NCBI GenBank assembly: GCA_036262035.1
Contig: DATAJS010000003.1
Span: 217,400-281,399, forward strand
DNA length: 64,000 bases
Source: Burkholderiales bacterium
GTDB lineage: Bacteria > Pseudomonadota > Gammaproteobacteria > Burkholderiales > SG8-41
Reading direction: 5' to 3'
Made by a program: the position numbers and the translations under genes
In this document: positions 44,496 through 53,087 of the stretch, one piece after another
How positions within the stretch are numbered: position 1 is the stretch's first letter
How the letters are laid out: each line of letters begins with the position of its first letter
The notes under the pieces: generated by a model
Databases searched by the model: none
Told to the model about the DNA's origin: nothing
What the model saw: the letters and a program-made list of their open reading frames with translations, nothing else

Positions 44496-44894
44496 ATGGC
44501 GATCCGGGTGGTGCGCTTCGGCAGCGCCCGGGAGCCGGGTGAGGGCGTGCGGCTCGGCACGGTACGCCGGCCGCCGCGGGGGGTGAAGAAGGAGGACTAC
44601 GCGAAGCTCGACTATTTCGACGTGTGGCTGCCCGAGCTCGCGCCGAGCGCGCCGCTGGTCGATTTCGCGCTGTCGGAGCCTTTCACGCTCAAGCGCTGGG
44701 CCGAATACGACAAACGCTACCGCGCCGAGATGAAAAAACCCGCGGTCCAGCACATCATCGCGACACTGGCGGCGCTTTCGGCGAACAGCGACTTCTCGGT
44801 GGGGTGCTACTGCGAGAACCCGCACTACTGCCACCGCTCGATCCTCAAGGAGCTGCTCACCGACGCGGGCGCCGTCGTCGTCGATGAGGGCTGA
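44496..44894 (+). CDS. DUF488 family protein
   Basis: 132 residues. The conserved end CYCENPHYCHRSILKELL holds the three Cys and the CHR motif of DUF488 proteins, and the front half has RVVRFGSAREPGEGVRLG and DYAKLDYFDVWLPEL. No enzymatic activity has been assigned, although the motif suggests metal or nucleic acid binding. It lies between two small membrane protein genes in one transcription direction. Confidence 0.85.
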   Translation: MAIRVVRFGSAREPGEGVRLGTVRRPPRGVKKEDYAKLDYFDVWLPELAPSAPLVDFALSEPFTLKRWAEYDKRYRAEMKKPAVQHIIATLAALSANSDFSVGCYCENPHYCHRSILKELLTDAGAVVVDEG

Positions 44895-44899
44895 CGCAC

Positions 44900-45073
44900 G
44901 TGAACACGATACCGAAGCTGTTTGTCGATCCGAGCTGGTCCGCGATCATGGCGCTCTCCGCCGGGGAGCAGATCGAGCTCGCGATGTTCGCGCTGGTATC
45001 GCTCCTGTGGATCGGCGGGCTGATCTGGGGTGGGTACCGGATGATGAACAGGAAGGGGCGGAGCGGGGAATAG
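44900..45073 (+). CDS. small single-helix membrane protein
   Basis: 57 residues from GTG 44900, five bases after the DUF488 stop: a polar start (NTIPKLFVDPSWSAIMALSA), an acidic linker, then the membrane helix FALVSLLWIGGLIWGGY and a basic end (RMMNRKGRSGE). Topology would leave the Lys/Arg tail in the cytoplasm. An alternative start is ATG 44949. Too short to assign to a family. Support is the tight spacing behind the DUF488 gene and the clean helix. Confidence 0.5.
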   Translation: MNTIPKLFVDPSWSAIMALSAGEQIELAMFALVSLLWIGGLIWGGYRMMNRKGRSGE

Positions 45074-45082
45074 GTTTGAAAA

Positions 45083-45163
45083 TGGGTTCCCGCCTGTGCG
45101 GGAACGACGACGCCACGTCATTCCCGAACCCGCGCGAGCGGGGGCTGTCGGGAATCCATTTTG
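45083..45163. repeat. TTCCCGCCTGTGCGGGAA palindromic repeats
   Basis: GGTTCCCGCCTGTGCGGGAA then CGACG, and GTCATTCCCGAACCCGCGCG with its partner GTCGGGAATCC. Between the convergent small membrane protein and Bug genes. Confidence 0.8.
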
Positions 45164-45166
45164 ACC

Positions 45167-46174
45167 TTACTGCGGCTTGATCCCCGCCGCCTTCACCACC
45201 TTCTTCCACTTCGCCACTTCCTGCTTCACCACCGCCGCGAACTGCGCAGGCGTATCGCCGACCGGCTCGAGGCCTTCGCGCAGGAAGGTGCTCTTCACCT
45301 CCGCCGTGTGGACGATCTTCACCGATTCGCCGTTGAGCTTCGCGATGACGGGCGCGGGGGTTTTCGCCGGCGCGAGCAGTCCGACCCACGACGCGTGCTC
45401 GTAACCGGGCACGCCCGCTTCGGCGATCGTCGGGTATTCCGGCGCGACGACCGAGCGCTTGGCGGTGGTCACCGCGAGCGCGCGGATCTTTCCCGATTTC
45501 ACGTGGGGCAGCGCGGTCGAGATCGTCGCGAAGTAGAGCTGCACCTGTCCGCTCAGCAATCCCACCATGCCCGGCGCGCCGCCCTTGAAAGGCACCTGCA
45601 CCATGTCGATCCCGGTCATGTGCTTGAAGAGCTCGGTCGCGAGATGCGTGCTGGTCGCCACGCCGCTCGACGCGTAGTTGAGCTCGCCGGGCCTGGCCTT
45701 GGCGAGCGCGATGAGCTCCTTCACCGATTTCACCGGCAGCGTCGGGTGCACGACGAGGATGTGGGGCAGCGCTGCGAAGCGCGTGATCGGCAGGAAATCG
45801 CGGATGGGATCGAAAGGCAGCCGGTCGTGCAGGCTCGGGTTGATCGTGAACGAAGCCGCCACCGCGAGCAGCGTGTAGCCGTCCGGCTGCGCTTTCGCGA
45901 CGGTCTCGGTGCCGTTGAGACTGCCCGCGCCGGGGCGGTTGTCGACGACGATCGTCTGTCCCAGCGCATCGCCGAGGCGCTGCGTCACGACCCGCGCGGC
46001 GAGATCGGTCGAGCCGCCGGCGCTCTGCGGGACGATGATGCGGATGGGTTTGTCGGGGTATGCGCTTGTTACTGCGTGTGCTGCGCCGTTGACGCACAAG
46101 GATAGGCCGAACGCTAAAACCCACCCCCACCCTAACCCTCCCCCTGAGGGGGAGGGAACCGTTTTTTCCTTCAC
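45167..46174 (-). CDS. Bug-family substrate-binding protein with repeat-derived N-terminus
   Basis: 335 residues from GTG 46174 (a frame upstream to GTG 46204 is also open). The leader reads VKEKTVPSPSGGGLGWGWVL, then AFGLSLCVNGAAHA. The PSPSGGGLGWG part is encoded by the dispersed CCCTCCCC/GGGGAGGG repeat, so the start region is built on a repeat. After it comes the normal receptor: YPDKPIRIIVPQSAGGSTDL, TIVVDNRPGAGSLNG, NYASSGVATSTHLATELFK and PFKGGAPGMVGLLSGQV. The ligand is unknown. It lies 72 bases after the ThDP enzyme gene on the same strand. Confidence 0.88.
   Translation of the reverse strand: MKEKTVPSPSGGGLGWGWVLAFGLSLCVNGAAHAVTSAYPDKPIRIIVPQSAGGSTDLAARVVTQRLGDALGQTIVVDNRPGAGSLNGTETVAKAQPDGYTLLAVAASFTINPSLHDRLPFDPIRDFLPITRFAALPHILVVHPTLPVKSVKELIALAKARPGELNYASSGVATSTHLATELFKHMTGIDMVQVPFKGGAPGMVGLLSGQVQLYFATISTALPHVKSGKIRALAVTTAKRSVVAPEYPTIAEAGVPGYEHASWVGLLAPAKTPAPVIAKLNGESVKIVHTAEVKSTFLREGLEPVGDTPAQFAAVVKQEVAKWKKVVKAAGIKPQ
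46118..46160. repeat. GGGGAGGG/CCCTCCCC repeat, second copy, overlapping a Bug gene start
   Basis: CCCACCCTAACCCTCCCCCT followed by GAGGGGGAGGG, the reverse of the copy at 29922. It codes for the PSPSGGGLGWG residues of the Bug protein leader. Confidence 0.8.
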
Positions 46175-46246
46175 CGCTTCACCCGTCACCGCTTCACCCG
46201 TCACCGTTTCACGTTACCGCCTCACCTCACCGTTTCTCGTCACGCC

Positions 46247-47995
46247 CTAATCCGCGTCGTACCCCGGCGCCACCCGCGCATCGATCACGCACACCTTGCC
46301 CGACCGCACGTCGTCGACCGCACGGCGCATCGTGTCGTGCATCGCGCCGAGCGTCTCGATCGGCCCGTAAGCGACCGCACCCTGCGAGCGCGCCATGCCC
46401 GCGATGTCGATGTCGGGCTCCGAGATGCGCTGGCCGATCCACGCGTTCTGCGGCGGACGGCCGCGGCCCTCGGCGACGTGCTCCTGATGGCGCTCATCGT
46501 TGTAGTACGAGCGGTTGTTGCAGACGATCATGAGGCACGGGATGCCGTAGTGCACCGCGGTCCATACCGCGGTGTTGCCCATCAGGAAATCGCCGTCGCC
46601 GCAGAGCCCGATCGCAATGCGTCCGCTGCCTTTGAGCGCGAGCGCGGCGCCGACGGTGATGCCCGGCCCCGCGCCGACACCCGCGCCGCCGTCGAAGCCG
46701 ATGTAGTCGAGCGGATGGCGGAAGTGCGAGTACGCGCCGTGCCAGCCGAGCGGCAGGCGGCTGATGCAGGTGTCCACACCTTCCGTCGCTTTCGTCAGCG
46801 CCGCGCCGACGCCCGCGAGCGTGAGCTCTTCCTGCGGCTGCGGCGGCGCCTTCGGCTTGGGCAGGGGGGATGCGCTCGCCGCACGCGGCTGCACCGCTTC
46901 GAGGAGCAGCGGCACCGCCGCATCGGCCTCGCACATGAGGAAGAGATCGGCCGGCGGCAGCACGTGGTAATCCATGCTCCAGCCGCGATGGTTGTGCTGG
47001 TCGCACGACACCTGGACGACCTTCGCGCCGACGGGTTTGTCGCCGAACGCCTGTTTGAGCGCGCCGCCCAGATCGAGCCAGTCGAGCGAGAGGACGACGT
47101 CGGCGTCTTCGATCAGCTTCTTCGCGACGCCCGACAGGCGATTGCCCGGCGGCGCCGCGTGCAGCCGATGATCGGTCGGAAACGAGCACGCGACCTTGAT
47201 GTTGGTGAGCACCGGGATCTCGAGCTTTTCCGCGAGCGCGACGCGGGCCTTCCACGCATCGATGCTGCGCGAGCAGCGGCCGGCGAGCATCACCGGTCTC
47301 TTCGCGTTCGACAGCAGCTTCGCCGCCTGCGCGATCAGCTCGCGCGAAGGCTCGGCCGGTCGCGGCGCCGGATAGCGCGAGACGTCGGGCAGCGGCGGCA
47401 GCGCGTCGAGCTTCTGCTCCTGGATCGAGACGTCGAAGTTGACGTACACCGGCCCGCGCGGCGCGGTCTGCGCGATCTGCGACGCGCGGATGAGCGCCTC
47501 CGCGCACGCGGCGACCGAGCCCGGCTGGTTGTCCCACTTGGTGTAGTTGCGGATGAGCTGCGCCTGGTCGGAGCAGGTGTGTATCCATTCGATCCACGGC
47601 CTGCGCTTCGCGGCATCCCACGCCCCGGTCGCGCCGAGGACGAGCACCGGCGTCCTGTCGCACCACGAGTTGAAGATCGGCATCGTCGCGTGCATGAGGC
47701 CGACGTTCGAGTGCAGCGCCGCCGCCATCATGCGATCCGACGCCTTGCAGTAACCCTGGGCGATCGACACCGCGTGCTCGTCGTGCAGGCACAGGATCAT
47801 CTGCGGCGTCTTGTTGCCGAGATAGTTGACGAGGCTGTCGTGCAGTCCGCGATAGCTCGCGCCGGGATTGAGCGCGACGTACGGGATGTCGAGCGCGCGG
47901 ATCACCGACGCGATGTAGTCGCTGCCGTAGACCTGGTCGCGCGGCGTGACGTCGATCGGCGCGTCGTGGTGGATGGTCGAGGTTGTGTCGTTCAT
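46247..47995 (-). CDS. thiamine diphosphate-dependent enzyme (acetolactate synthase/benzoylformate decarboxylase-like)
   Basis: 582 residues in the three-domain layout of the POX/decarboxylase group: N-terminal Pyr domain with the catalytic Glu in LCLHDEHAVSIAQGYCKA, a middle domain (AKRPVMLAGRCSRSIDAWKA), and the C-terminal PP domain with the ThDP-binding motif GLCGDGDFLMGNTAVWTAVH ending in IVCNN. The reaction cannot be told from the sequence. It lies between two Bug receptor genes in the same direction and 4 bases upstream of it is the stop of the next gene's frame, which suggests a catabolic operon for an alpha-oxo acid. Confidence 0.88.
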   Translation of the reverse strand: MNDTTSTIHHDAPIDVTPRDQVYGSDYIASVIRALDIPYVALNPGASYRGLHDSLVNYLGNKTPQMILCLHDEHAVSIAQGYCKASDRMMAAALHSNVGLMHATMPIFNSWCDRTPVLVLGATGAWDAAKRRPWIEWIHTCSDQAQLIRNYTKWDNQPGSVAACAEALIRASQIAQTAPRGPVYVNFDVSIQEQKLDALPPLPDVSRYPAPRPAEPSRELIAQAAKLLSNAKRPVMLAGRCSRSIDAWKARVALAEKLEIPVLTNIKVACSFPTDHRLHAAPPGNRLSGVAKKLIEDADVVLSLDWLDLGGALKQAFGDKPVGAKVVQVSCDQHNHRGWSMDYHVLPPADLFLMCEADAAVPLLLEAVQPRAASASPLPKPKAPPQPQEELTLAGVGAALTKATEGVDTCISRLPLGWHGAYSHFRHPLDYIGFDGGAGVGAGPGITVGAALALKGSGRIAIGLCGDGDFLMGNTAVWTAVHYGIPCLMIVCNNRSYYNDERHQEHVAEGRGRPPQNAWIGQRISEPDIDIAGMARSQGAVAYGPIETLGAMHDTMRRAVDDVRSGKVCVIDARVAPGYDAD

Positions 47996-47999
47996 GGAG

Positions 48000-49085
48000 T
48001 TAGTCCGCTGTGGCCCCCGATGCCTTGATCACCTTCGCCCACTTCGCATACTCGTCCGCGAGGTGTTTGGCGAAAGCTTCGCGCGTGCTGCCGACCGCGA
48101 GGCTGCCGCTGTCGGCCATTTGCTTCTGCATGTCGGGCGTGTGCATGATCTTCATGACCTGAGCGTTGAGCGCGTTCAGGATATCGGGGGGCGTGCCCGC
48201 CGGTGCGAGCATGCCGTACCACTGGCTCGATTCGTAGCCCTTGAGGCCCGCCTCGTCGACCGTCGGCAGGTTCTTCAGCGCCGGCAGCCGCTGCCGGCTC
48301 GTCACCGCGATGCCGCGCACGCGGCCGTTGGAGATGAGCGGCACCGCGGTGAGCGCAGGCATGAACATCGTCGGCACTTCGCCGCTCAGCAAGCCGGTGA
48401 TCGCCGGCCCGGTGCCGCGATACGGGATGTGCAGCATCTCGGTGTGCGTGAGCGACTTGAAGAGCTCGCCCGCGAGGTGCGGCGTGCTGCCGCTGCCCGA
48501 GCCCGCGAAGTTGATCTCACGCGGACGCGCCTTGGCCAGCGCGATCAGCTCTTTCACCGTGCGCGCCGGCACCGACGGGTGCACCACGAGCACGTTCGGC
48601 GCGAACGCGAGCAGGCTGATCGGCTCGAAGTTCCTGATCGGATCGTAGAGCGGCCGGGCGTACAGGCTCGGCGAAGTCACGAAATTGGCGCCGTTGACCA
48701 TCAGGGTGTAGCCGTCCTTGGGCGCTTTCGCGACGATGTCGCTGCCGACCATCCCGTTCGCGCCGCCGCGGTTCTCCACGATGAACTGCTTGCCGAAGGC
48801 CTCGGTCAGCTTCTGCGCGACGATGCGTCCCATGCTGTCGTTGCCGCCGCCCGCGGGGAAGGGGACGACGACTTTGACGGGACCGGTGGGGTAGGTTTGT
48901 GCGACCGCAGTTGTGGTCATTGCGAGGAGCGACAGCGACGAAGCAATCGCGGAACGTCCGCGTCGTGGGTCACGGGATCGCTTCGTCACTTCGTTCCTCG
49001 CGATGACAGTTCTTGTGCTTTCACGCTTTTCCTTTGCGTCCTTTGCGTCCCTGGCGGTCGATCGCTTTTGACCTTCAACCGTCAC
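48000..49085 (-). CDS. Bug-family substrate-binding protein, N-terminus overlapping a REP-like repeat
   Basis: Receptor body: YPTGPVKVVVPFPAGGGNDS, FIVENRGGANGMVGSDIVAK, INFAGSGSGSTPHLAGELFK, HIPYRGTGPAITGLLSGE. The N-terminal part of the frame (from GTG 49085) reads through the ACGCAAAGG repeat (DAKDAKEKRES) and then the REP-like repeat, which supplies SAIASSLSLLAMTTTAVAQ, a plausible signal-peptide core ending at AVAQ. So the secretion signal is encoded by repeat DNA. The true start is unclear (candidates GTG 49085 or a non-standard codon near 49000). The frame overlaps the stop of the upstream dehydrogenase gene by 11 bases. Confidence 0.8.
   Translation of the reverse strand: MTVEGQKRSTARDAKDAKEKRESTRTVIARNEVTKRSRDPRRGRSAIASSLSLLAMTTTAVAQTYPTGPVKVVVPFPAGGGNDSMGRIVAQKLTEAFGKQFIVENRGGANGMVGSDIVAKAPKDGYTLMVNGANFVTSPSLYARPLYDPIRNFEPISLLAFAPNVLVVHPSVPARTVKELIALAKARPREINFAGSGSGSTPHLAGELFKSLTHTEMLHIPYRGTGPAITGLLSGEVPTMFMPALTAVPLISNGRVRGIAVTSRQRLPALKNLPTVDEAGLKGYESSQWYGMLAPAGTPPDILNALNAQVMKIMHTPDMQKQMADSGSLAVGSTREAFAKHLADEYAKWAKVIKASGATAD
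48918..49008. repeat. REP-like palindromic repeat, copy 5, inside the 5' part of a Bug gene
   Basis: GTCATTGCGAGGAGCGACAG then CGACGAAGCAATCGCGG, and at the far end CGTTCCTCGCGATGAC. Same family as at 4079. Read on the minus strand in the Bug frame it codes for AIASSLSLLAMT. Confidence 0.85.
49024..49064. repeat. CCTTTGCGTCC tandem repeat
   Basis: TTTCCTTTGCGTCC, then TTTGCGTCC and CTGGCGGTCGATCGC, the inverted form of the ACGCAAAGG repeat at 29866, lying between the dehydrogenase stop and the REP-like copy 5. Confidence 0.8.
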
Positions 49086-49995
49086 GCTTGAGCACTTCCT
49101 GGATCTTATCCGCCGGCACCTTGATCTCCACCCCGGCGCGCTCTTCCTGAAGAAGCATCGGCACGCGCGAATCGCGGTGCGCCCAGCCGCGGTTGAGCGC
49201 CTCGCTCATCTCGGCGTGGGTCAGATTCGCGATGCGCATCGGCACGCCGATCTCGCGCCCGAGCTCGGTCGCCAGCGTCACGTCCTTGAACGCGAGCTGG
49301 AGCGCGAAGTCGGGCGGATCGAACGAGCCCTGCAGGAACTGGCGCCCGAGCCGGTCGAAGCTGCGCTGGCGTCCGAGCGAGCACTGCCGCACCGCCGCCC
49401 ACAGGTCGAGCGGGTCGACACCGGCTTTGACGCCCATGGTGAACACTTCGGCCAGCGCGGTCTGGATCATGTAACCCGCGCAGTTGTGGACGAGCTTGGC
49501 GACCGAGCCCGCGCCGATTCCGCCGATGTAGATCACCTGGTCGCCGATCGCATCGAGCACTGTCTTGTATTTGTCGAACACCGCCTTGTCGCCGCCGATC
49601 AGGAGCGCGAGCTTCCCCGACGCGGCGCCGTGCGGTCCGCCGCTCACCGGCGCGTCGAGCATCGCGATGCCTTTAGCCGCGTACTGCGCGTGGATGCGAC
49701 GCACGACCGTGGGCGAGTTGGTGGAAAGGTCGAACCACGCCGAGCCCTGCTTCATCGCGTCGAGCATCTCGTTGCCGACCGCTTCGGCTTCCTTCGGCCC
49801 GGGCAGCGACGTGAACACCACGTCCGATGCGGCCGCGACTTCGCGCGCGGTGGCCACCCACTTCGCGCCCGCTTCGAGATGCGGCCCAGCGGCGTCGCGC
49901 CGGATGTCGTTGACGACCATCTCGTAGCCTGCCTTGCGCACGTTCATCGCCATGGACGCGCCCATGGTGCCGAGACCTATGAATCCCACTTTCAT
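49075..49995 (-). CDS. 3-hydroxyisobutyrate dehydrogenase-family NAD(P) oxidoreductase, copy 2
   Basis: 306 residues. Rossmann motif KVGFIGLGTMGASMAMNVRK, the substrate motif MLDAPVSGGPHGAASGKLAL, and the catalytic Lys in GAGSVAKLVHNCAGY. The product is close in type to tartronate semialdehyde reductase/3-hydroxyisobutyrate dehydrogenase. It differs clearly from the copy at 31779. It is divergent from the second CocE hydrolase, mirroring the first locus. GGAGGGAG precedes the ATG. The downstream Bug receptor and ThDP enzyme genes run in the same direction. Confidence 0.92.
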   Translation of the reverse strand: MKVGFIGLGTMGASMAMNVRKAGYEMVVNDIRRDAAGPHLEAGAKWVATAREVAAASDVVFTSLPGPKEAEAVGNEMLDAMKQGSAWFDLSTNSPTVVRRIHAQYAAKGIAMLDAPVSGGPHGAASGKLALLIGGDKAVFDKYKTVLDAIGDQVIYIGGIGAGSVAKLVHNCAGYMIQTALAEVFTMGVKAGVDPLDLWAAVRQCSLGRQRSFDRLGRQFLQGSFDPPDFALQLAFKDVTLATELGREIGVPMRIANLTHAEMSEALNRGWAHRDSRVPMLLQEERAGVEIKVPADKIQEVLKRDG

Positions 49996-50106
49996 CGTTC
50001 TCCCTCCTCCTGACGTTTACGCGTGATAAATTAACCCGAAACGCACGAGCGCCGCGAGATTTCATCACGAAGACGGCGCCCCACCATCCGACCAGAGGAT
50101 CCCCGC

Positions 50107-51816
50107 ATGGACACGCCCGACAAAGCCGCGCACGTCTCCAGGCCGCGCGATTGGAAGCTCGTCGTCGAGAAGGACGTGAAGGTGCCGATGCGCGACGGCA
50201 GCGTGCTCTATGCCGACATCTTCACGCCCGACACGACCGAGAAAGTCCCGGTGATCCTCAATATCGGCGTTTACCAGAAGGACAAGCTGTGGGTGCCGCC
50301 GGCCGACCTCGAAGAGGCCGCGAACCCGTACATGAACTGGGAGACGGTCAACCCCGAGTGGTGGTGCCCCCGCGGCTACGCGGCGATGCGCGTCGATTCG
50401 CGCGGCTCGGGACGCTCGATCGGCAAGTCCGAGCCGAGCTCGTACCAGGAAGCGGTCGACACCTACGACGCGATCGAATGGGTCGCGAAGCGCGGCTGGT
50501 GCTCGGGCAACGTCGGCATGCTGGGCATCTCGTATCACGCGTCCTCGCAGTGGCGCGCGGCGAACCTGCAGCCGCCTTCGCTCAAGGCGATCATGCCGTG
50601 GGAAGGCCGCGCCGATCAGTATCGCGACCAGGCGTATCACGGCGGCATCTTCGCGATGGGCTTCATCGGCAACTGGTGGCTCACGCACACCGCCCACCAC
50701 CTGCTCGGCCGGCCGCGCAGCCACAATCCCGAGGCGTTCCACAACGACATGATGTGGAACTACATGCGCAACGACCTCGACGGCGAATTCTGGCGCGCGA
50801 GCAGCGCACAGTGGGATCGCATCACCTGCCCGGTATACAGCGTGGGCAACTGGGGCGGTTTCTCCATGCACCTGCGCGGCAACACCGAAGGCTTCATGCG
50901 CGCGGCGTCCAGGCACAAGAAGCTGCGCGTCCACACCGGCACGCACTTCCATCCATTTCACTCGGAAGAGGGGAGGATGGACCAGCTTCGATGGTTCGAT
51001 CACTGGCTCAAAGGCCTCGACACCGGGATCATGGAAGATCCGCCGGTGAAGCTCGAGATCAGGACCGGCGGCAGCCCGAAGCCGTATGCCTTCCGCTACG
51101 AGAACGAGTGGCCGCTCGCGCGCACGCAGTGGACCAAGACCTACCTGCGCATCGATCGCGACATCTCGGACGGCGCGACGGCGGCCGAGGGCGAGCTCAC
51201 GTGCGAGATCCCGGCGAAGGAATCGAAGCTCACCTATTCGGCGTCGGGCGCGACCAAGGCCGGCATCGCGTCGGGCTCTTCGCTCGCGAGGACGCACGGC
51301 AACACCGGCCGCACCGGCGTGTCGTTCGAATCCGGCCCGATGCCCGAGGACACCGAAGTCACCGGGCCGATGATGCTCAACCTCTGGGTATCGAGCACCT
51401 CCGAAGACATGGACATCTTCGTCTCGATCCGCAACATCGGCCCCGACGGCAAGGACGTGTGCGAGGTCGGCCAGCACGGCCAGCCGGTGCCGTGCGTGAC
51501 GAAAGGGTGGCTGCGCGCGTCGCACCGCAAGCTCGACAAAGACAAGTCGCTGCCGTACCGGCCGTATCACTCGCACGACGAACGCTGGTGGCTGGAGGCC
51601 GGCGAGCCGGTCGAATGTCAGATCGAGATCTGGCCGACGTCGATGGTGTTCGCGAAAGGCCACAGGATGCGCATCGACATCCAGCCGCGCGACGGCAGCG
51701 GCAGCGCGCCGTATACGCACTACCACGCGGATTACAACGCGGGGGCGGAGAACACGATTTATTCGGGCGGCGACAAGCTTTCCTACCTGCTGGTGCCCCT
51801 CATCCCCGCGAAGTAA
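50107..51816 (+). CDS. CocE/NonD-family hydrolase, copy 2
   Basis: 569 residues, related to the protein at 29961. MRVDSRGSGRSIGKSEPSSY, the nucleophile elbow VGMLGISYHASSQW, GNTEGFMRAASRHKK and a candidate His in LRVHTGTHFHPFHSEEG form the hydrolase part. The C-terminal jelly-roll has DMDIFVSIRNIGPDG, VTKGWLRASHRKLDKDKS and FAKGHRMRIDIQPRDGSGS. It lacks the repeat insertion present in copy 1. Cytoplasmic. Divergent from a hydroxyisobutyrate-dehydrogenase-like gene, with 111 bases between starts. Confidence 0.92.
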   Translation: MDTPDKAAHVSRPRDWKLVVEKDVKVPMRDGSVLYADIFTPDTTEKVPVILNIGVYQKDKLWVPPADLEEAANPYMNWETVNPEWWCPRGYAAMRVDSRGSGRSIGKSEPSSYQEAVDTYDAIEWVAKRGWCSGNVGMLGISYHASSQWRAANLQPPSLKAIMPWEGRADQYRDQAYHGGIFAMGFIGNWWLTHTAHHLLGRPRSHNPEAFHNDMMWNYMRNDLDGEFWRASSAQWDRITCPVYSVGNWGGFSMHLRGNTEGFMRAASRHKKLRVHTGTHFHPFHSEEGRMDQLRWFDHWLKGLDTGIMEDPPVKLEIRTGGSPKPYAFRYENEWPLARTQWTKTYLRIDRDISDGATAAEGELTCEIPAKESKLTYSASGATKAGIASGSSLARTHGNTGRTGVSFESGPMPEDTEVTGPMMLNLWVSSTSEDMDIFVSIRNIGPDGKDVCEVGQHGQPVPCVTKGWLRASHRKLDKDKSLPYRPYHSHDERWWLEAGEPVECQIEIWPTSMVFAKGHRMRIDIQPRDGSGSAPYTHYHADYNAGAENTIYSGGDKLSYLLVPLIPAK

Positions 51817-51830
51817 CGCGTTTCATCGTA

Positions 51831-51884
51831 GGGTGCGCGCGAGCGCACCGCGCCTTTAGCGGTGCGTTACCACGCACCCTACGA
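51831..51884. repeat. GTAGGGTGCG...CGCACCCTAC inverted repeat, copy 2
   Basis: GTAGGGTGCGCGCGAGCGCA, CCGCGCCTTTAGCGG and GTGCGTTACCACGCACCCTAC make a long hairpin between the convergent CocE and carboxymuconolactone decarboxylase-like genes. It overlaps the stop codon of the latter. Confidence 0.85.
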
Positions 51885-52265
51885 TTCGATCAAACCACGT
51901 TCTTTGAATACTTCGACGGCGATCCGCGTCGAGGTATTCGACGCCGGCCACCCCAGGTAGGCCGCGGCCTGCAGGAACACCTCCACGATCTCGTCCGGCG
52001 TCGCGCCGTTGTTGAGCGCGCCGTTGATGTGTCCCTTGAGCTCGTCGGCGCGGTTGAGCGCGGTGAGCATGGCGATCACGACCAGGCTGCGCGTCTTCAG
52101 CGGCAGCACCTCGCGCGACCAGATCATCCCCCACGCCCCGGCGGTACAGAGCTCGTTCTGCTGCTGCGTGAAGCGGTCGGGGCTCGCCTGCCGCTTCGAG
52201 ATGTGCTTGTCGCCGAGCACCGTGCGGCGGGTTTCCATGCCTTTCTCGTACAGCTCCTTGTGCAT
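51879..52265 (-). CDS. carboxymuconolactone decarboxylase-family protein
   Basis: 128 residues, the whole protein being the CMD helical domain: MHKELYEKGMETRRTVLG, IWSREVLPLKTRSLVVIAML, GHINGALNNGATPDEIVEVF and AAYLGWPASNTSTRIAVEVF. The family includes 4-carboxymuconolactone decarboxylase (PcaC) and AhpD-like proteins. The AhpD CxxC pair is absent, so a PcaC-type or related hydrolytic/decarboxylating role is more likely. No other protocatechuate genes are near. Its C-terminal codons lie in the repeat at 51831. Confidence 0.88.
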   Translation of the reverse strand: MHKELYEKGMETRRTVLGDKHISKRQASPDRFTQQQNELCTAGAWGMIWSREVLPLKTRSLVVIAMLTALNRADELKGHINGALNNGATPDEIVEVFLQAAAYLGWPASNTSTRIAVEVFKERGLIES

Positions 52266-52283
52266 CGCTCCTCCAAATAAAAA

Positions 52284-52315
52284 GGGTCAGACCCCGGCTT
52301 TTAGGGGTCTGACCC
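52284..52315. repeat. GGGTCAGACCCC hairpin repeat
   Basis: GGGTCAGACCCC (52284-52295) pairs with GGGGTCTGACCC (52304-52315) around an 8-base loop containing TTTTA. Same repeat unit as in the CocE gene (30538) and at 56424. It lies between two minus-strand genes. Confidence 0.85.
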
Positions 52316-52331
52316 TGGTTTGTGCGCTGTC

Positions 52332-52970
52332 TTATTGAAGCGGCGAGAACGCCGACGGCACGACGATCTTGTTCTCCTGCGAGATCAGGTTGTAATCGCG
52401 GCCGCCTTCCTTGGCGGCCTTGACGCCCGCGGGCCACAGGCCGGTCGCGTGCGCTTTCTTGCGGATCTCTTCGCGCTGGTCGAGGCTGGAGTACGGCCAG
52501 ATGTGCTGGAAGGTGTTCACCTTGCCGAACTCGGTGTGCCATACCGCGCAGACCGGGCCGAACTGGAGGCGCACCTCGATCGCGTTCTCCCAGTTCTTCT
52601 TGATGATCGGCAGCTCGCCGCCGGCGAAGTGATAGGTGCGGATCTCGAAGAAAGGACCCATCTTTCCGGGCTGGATCGGCTTCATGAACGAGAAGGGGAT
52701 CATGATCGCCGACTGCTGGCTCACGATGAACTCGCTGATCTTCGGCGGCCACGCGCCGTCTTTCACCGCCGCCTCGCGGACTTTCGCGCGCTCTTCGAGG
52801 TCCTTGTAGCCCCAGACGTGGATGATCTGGTTGAGCGGCCCGATCTCGGTGTGCCAGAACGCCGCGAGCTCGGAATATTTCTTGCGCTTTTCATACGCTT
52901 CGCCGAAGCGCTTCTCGACTTCGCCGAGCGAGCGCGGCTTCAGGTCGTAGGTTCTCATCTCGTAGATCAT
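52332..52970 (-). CDS. NIPSNAP family protein
   Basis: 212 residues made of two NIPSNAP (dimeric alpha-beta barrel) halves: MIYEMRTYDLKPRSLGEVEK with AFWHTEIGPLNQIIHVWGYK, and MGPFFEIRTYHFAGGELPII with AVWHTEFGKVNTFQHIWPYS. NIPSNAP proteins have no settled function in bacteria. GGAGCC lies ahead of the ATG. It may be cotranscribed with the carboxymuconolactone decarboxylase-like gene downstream, though the repeat hairpin intervenes. Confidence 0.88.
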   Translation of the reverse strand: MIYEMRTYDLKPRSLGEVEKRFGEAYEKRKKYSELAAFWHTEIGPLNQIIHVWGYKDLEERAKVREAAVKDGAWPPKISEFIVSQQSAIMIPFSFMKPIQPGKMGPFFEIRTYHFAGGELPIIKKNWENAIEVRLQFGPVCAVWHTEFGKVNTFQHIWPYSSLDQREEIRKKAHATGLWPAGVKAAKEGGRDYNLISQENKIVVPSAFSPLQ

Positions 52971-53087
52971 GGCGGCTCCTTGGGTGGTTGTTACGGACAG
53001 TGCGGGTGTAGTGTAACGCCGTGACGGGACCGCTCAGGCGCGGGTTTTGCAACGGTCCCGCGTCTCACAAAAACTCCGGGAAGACAA

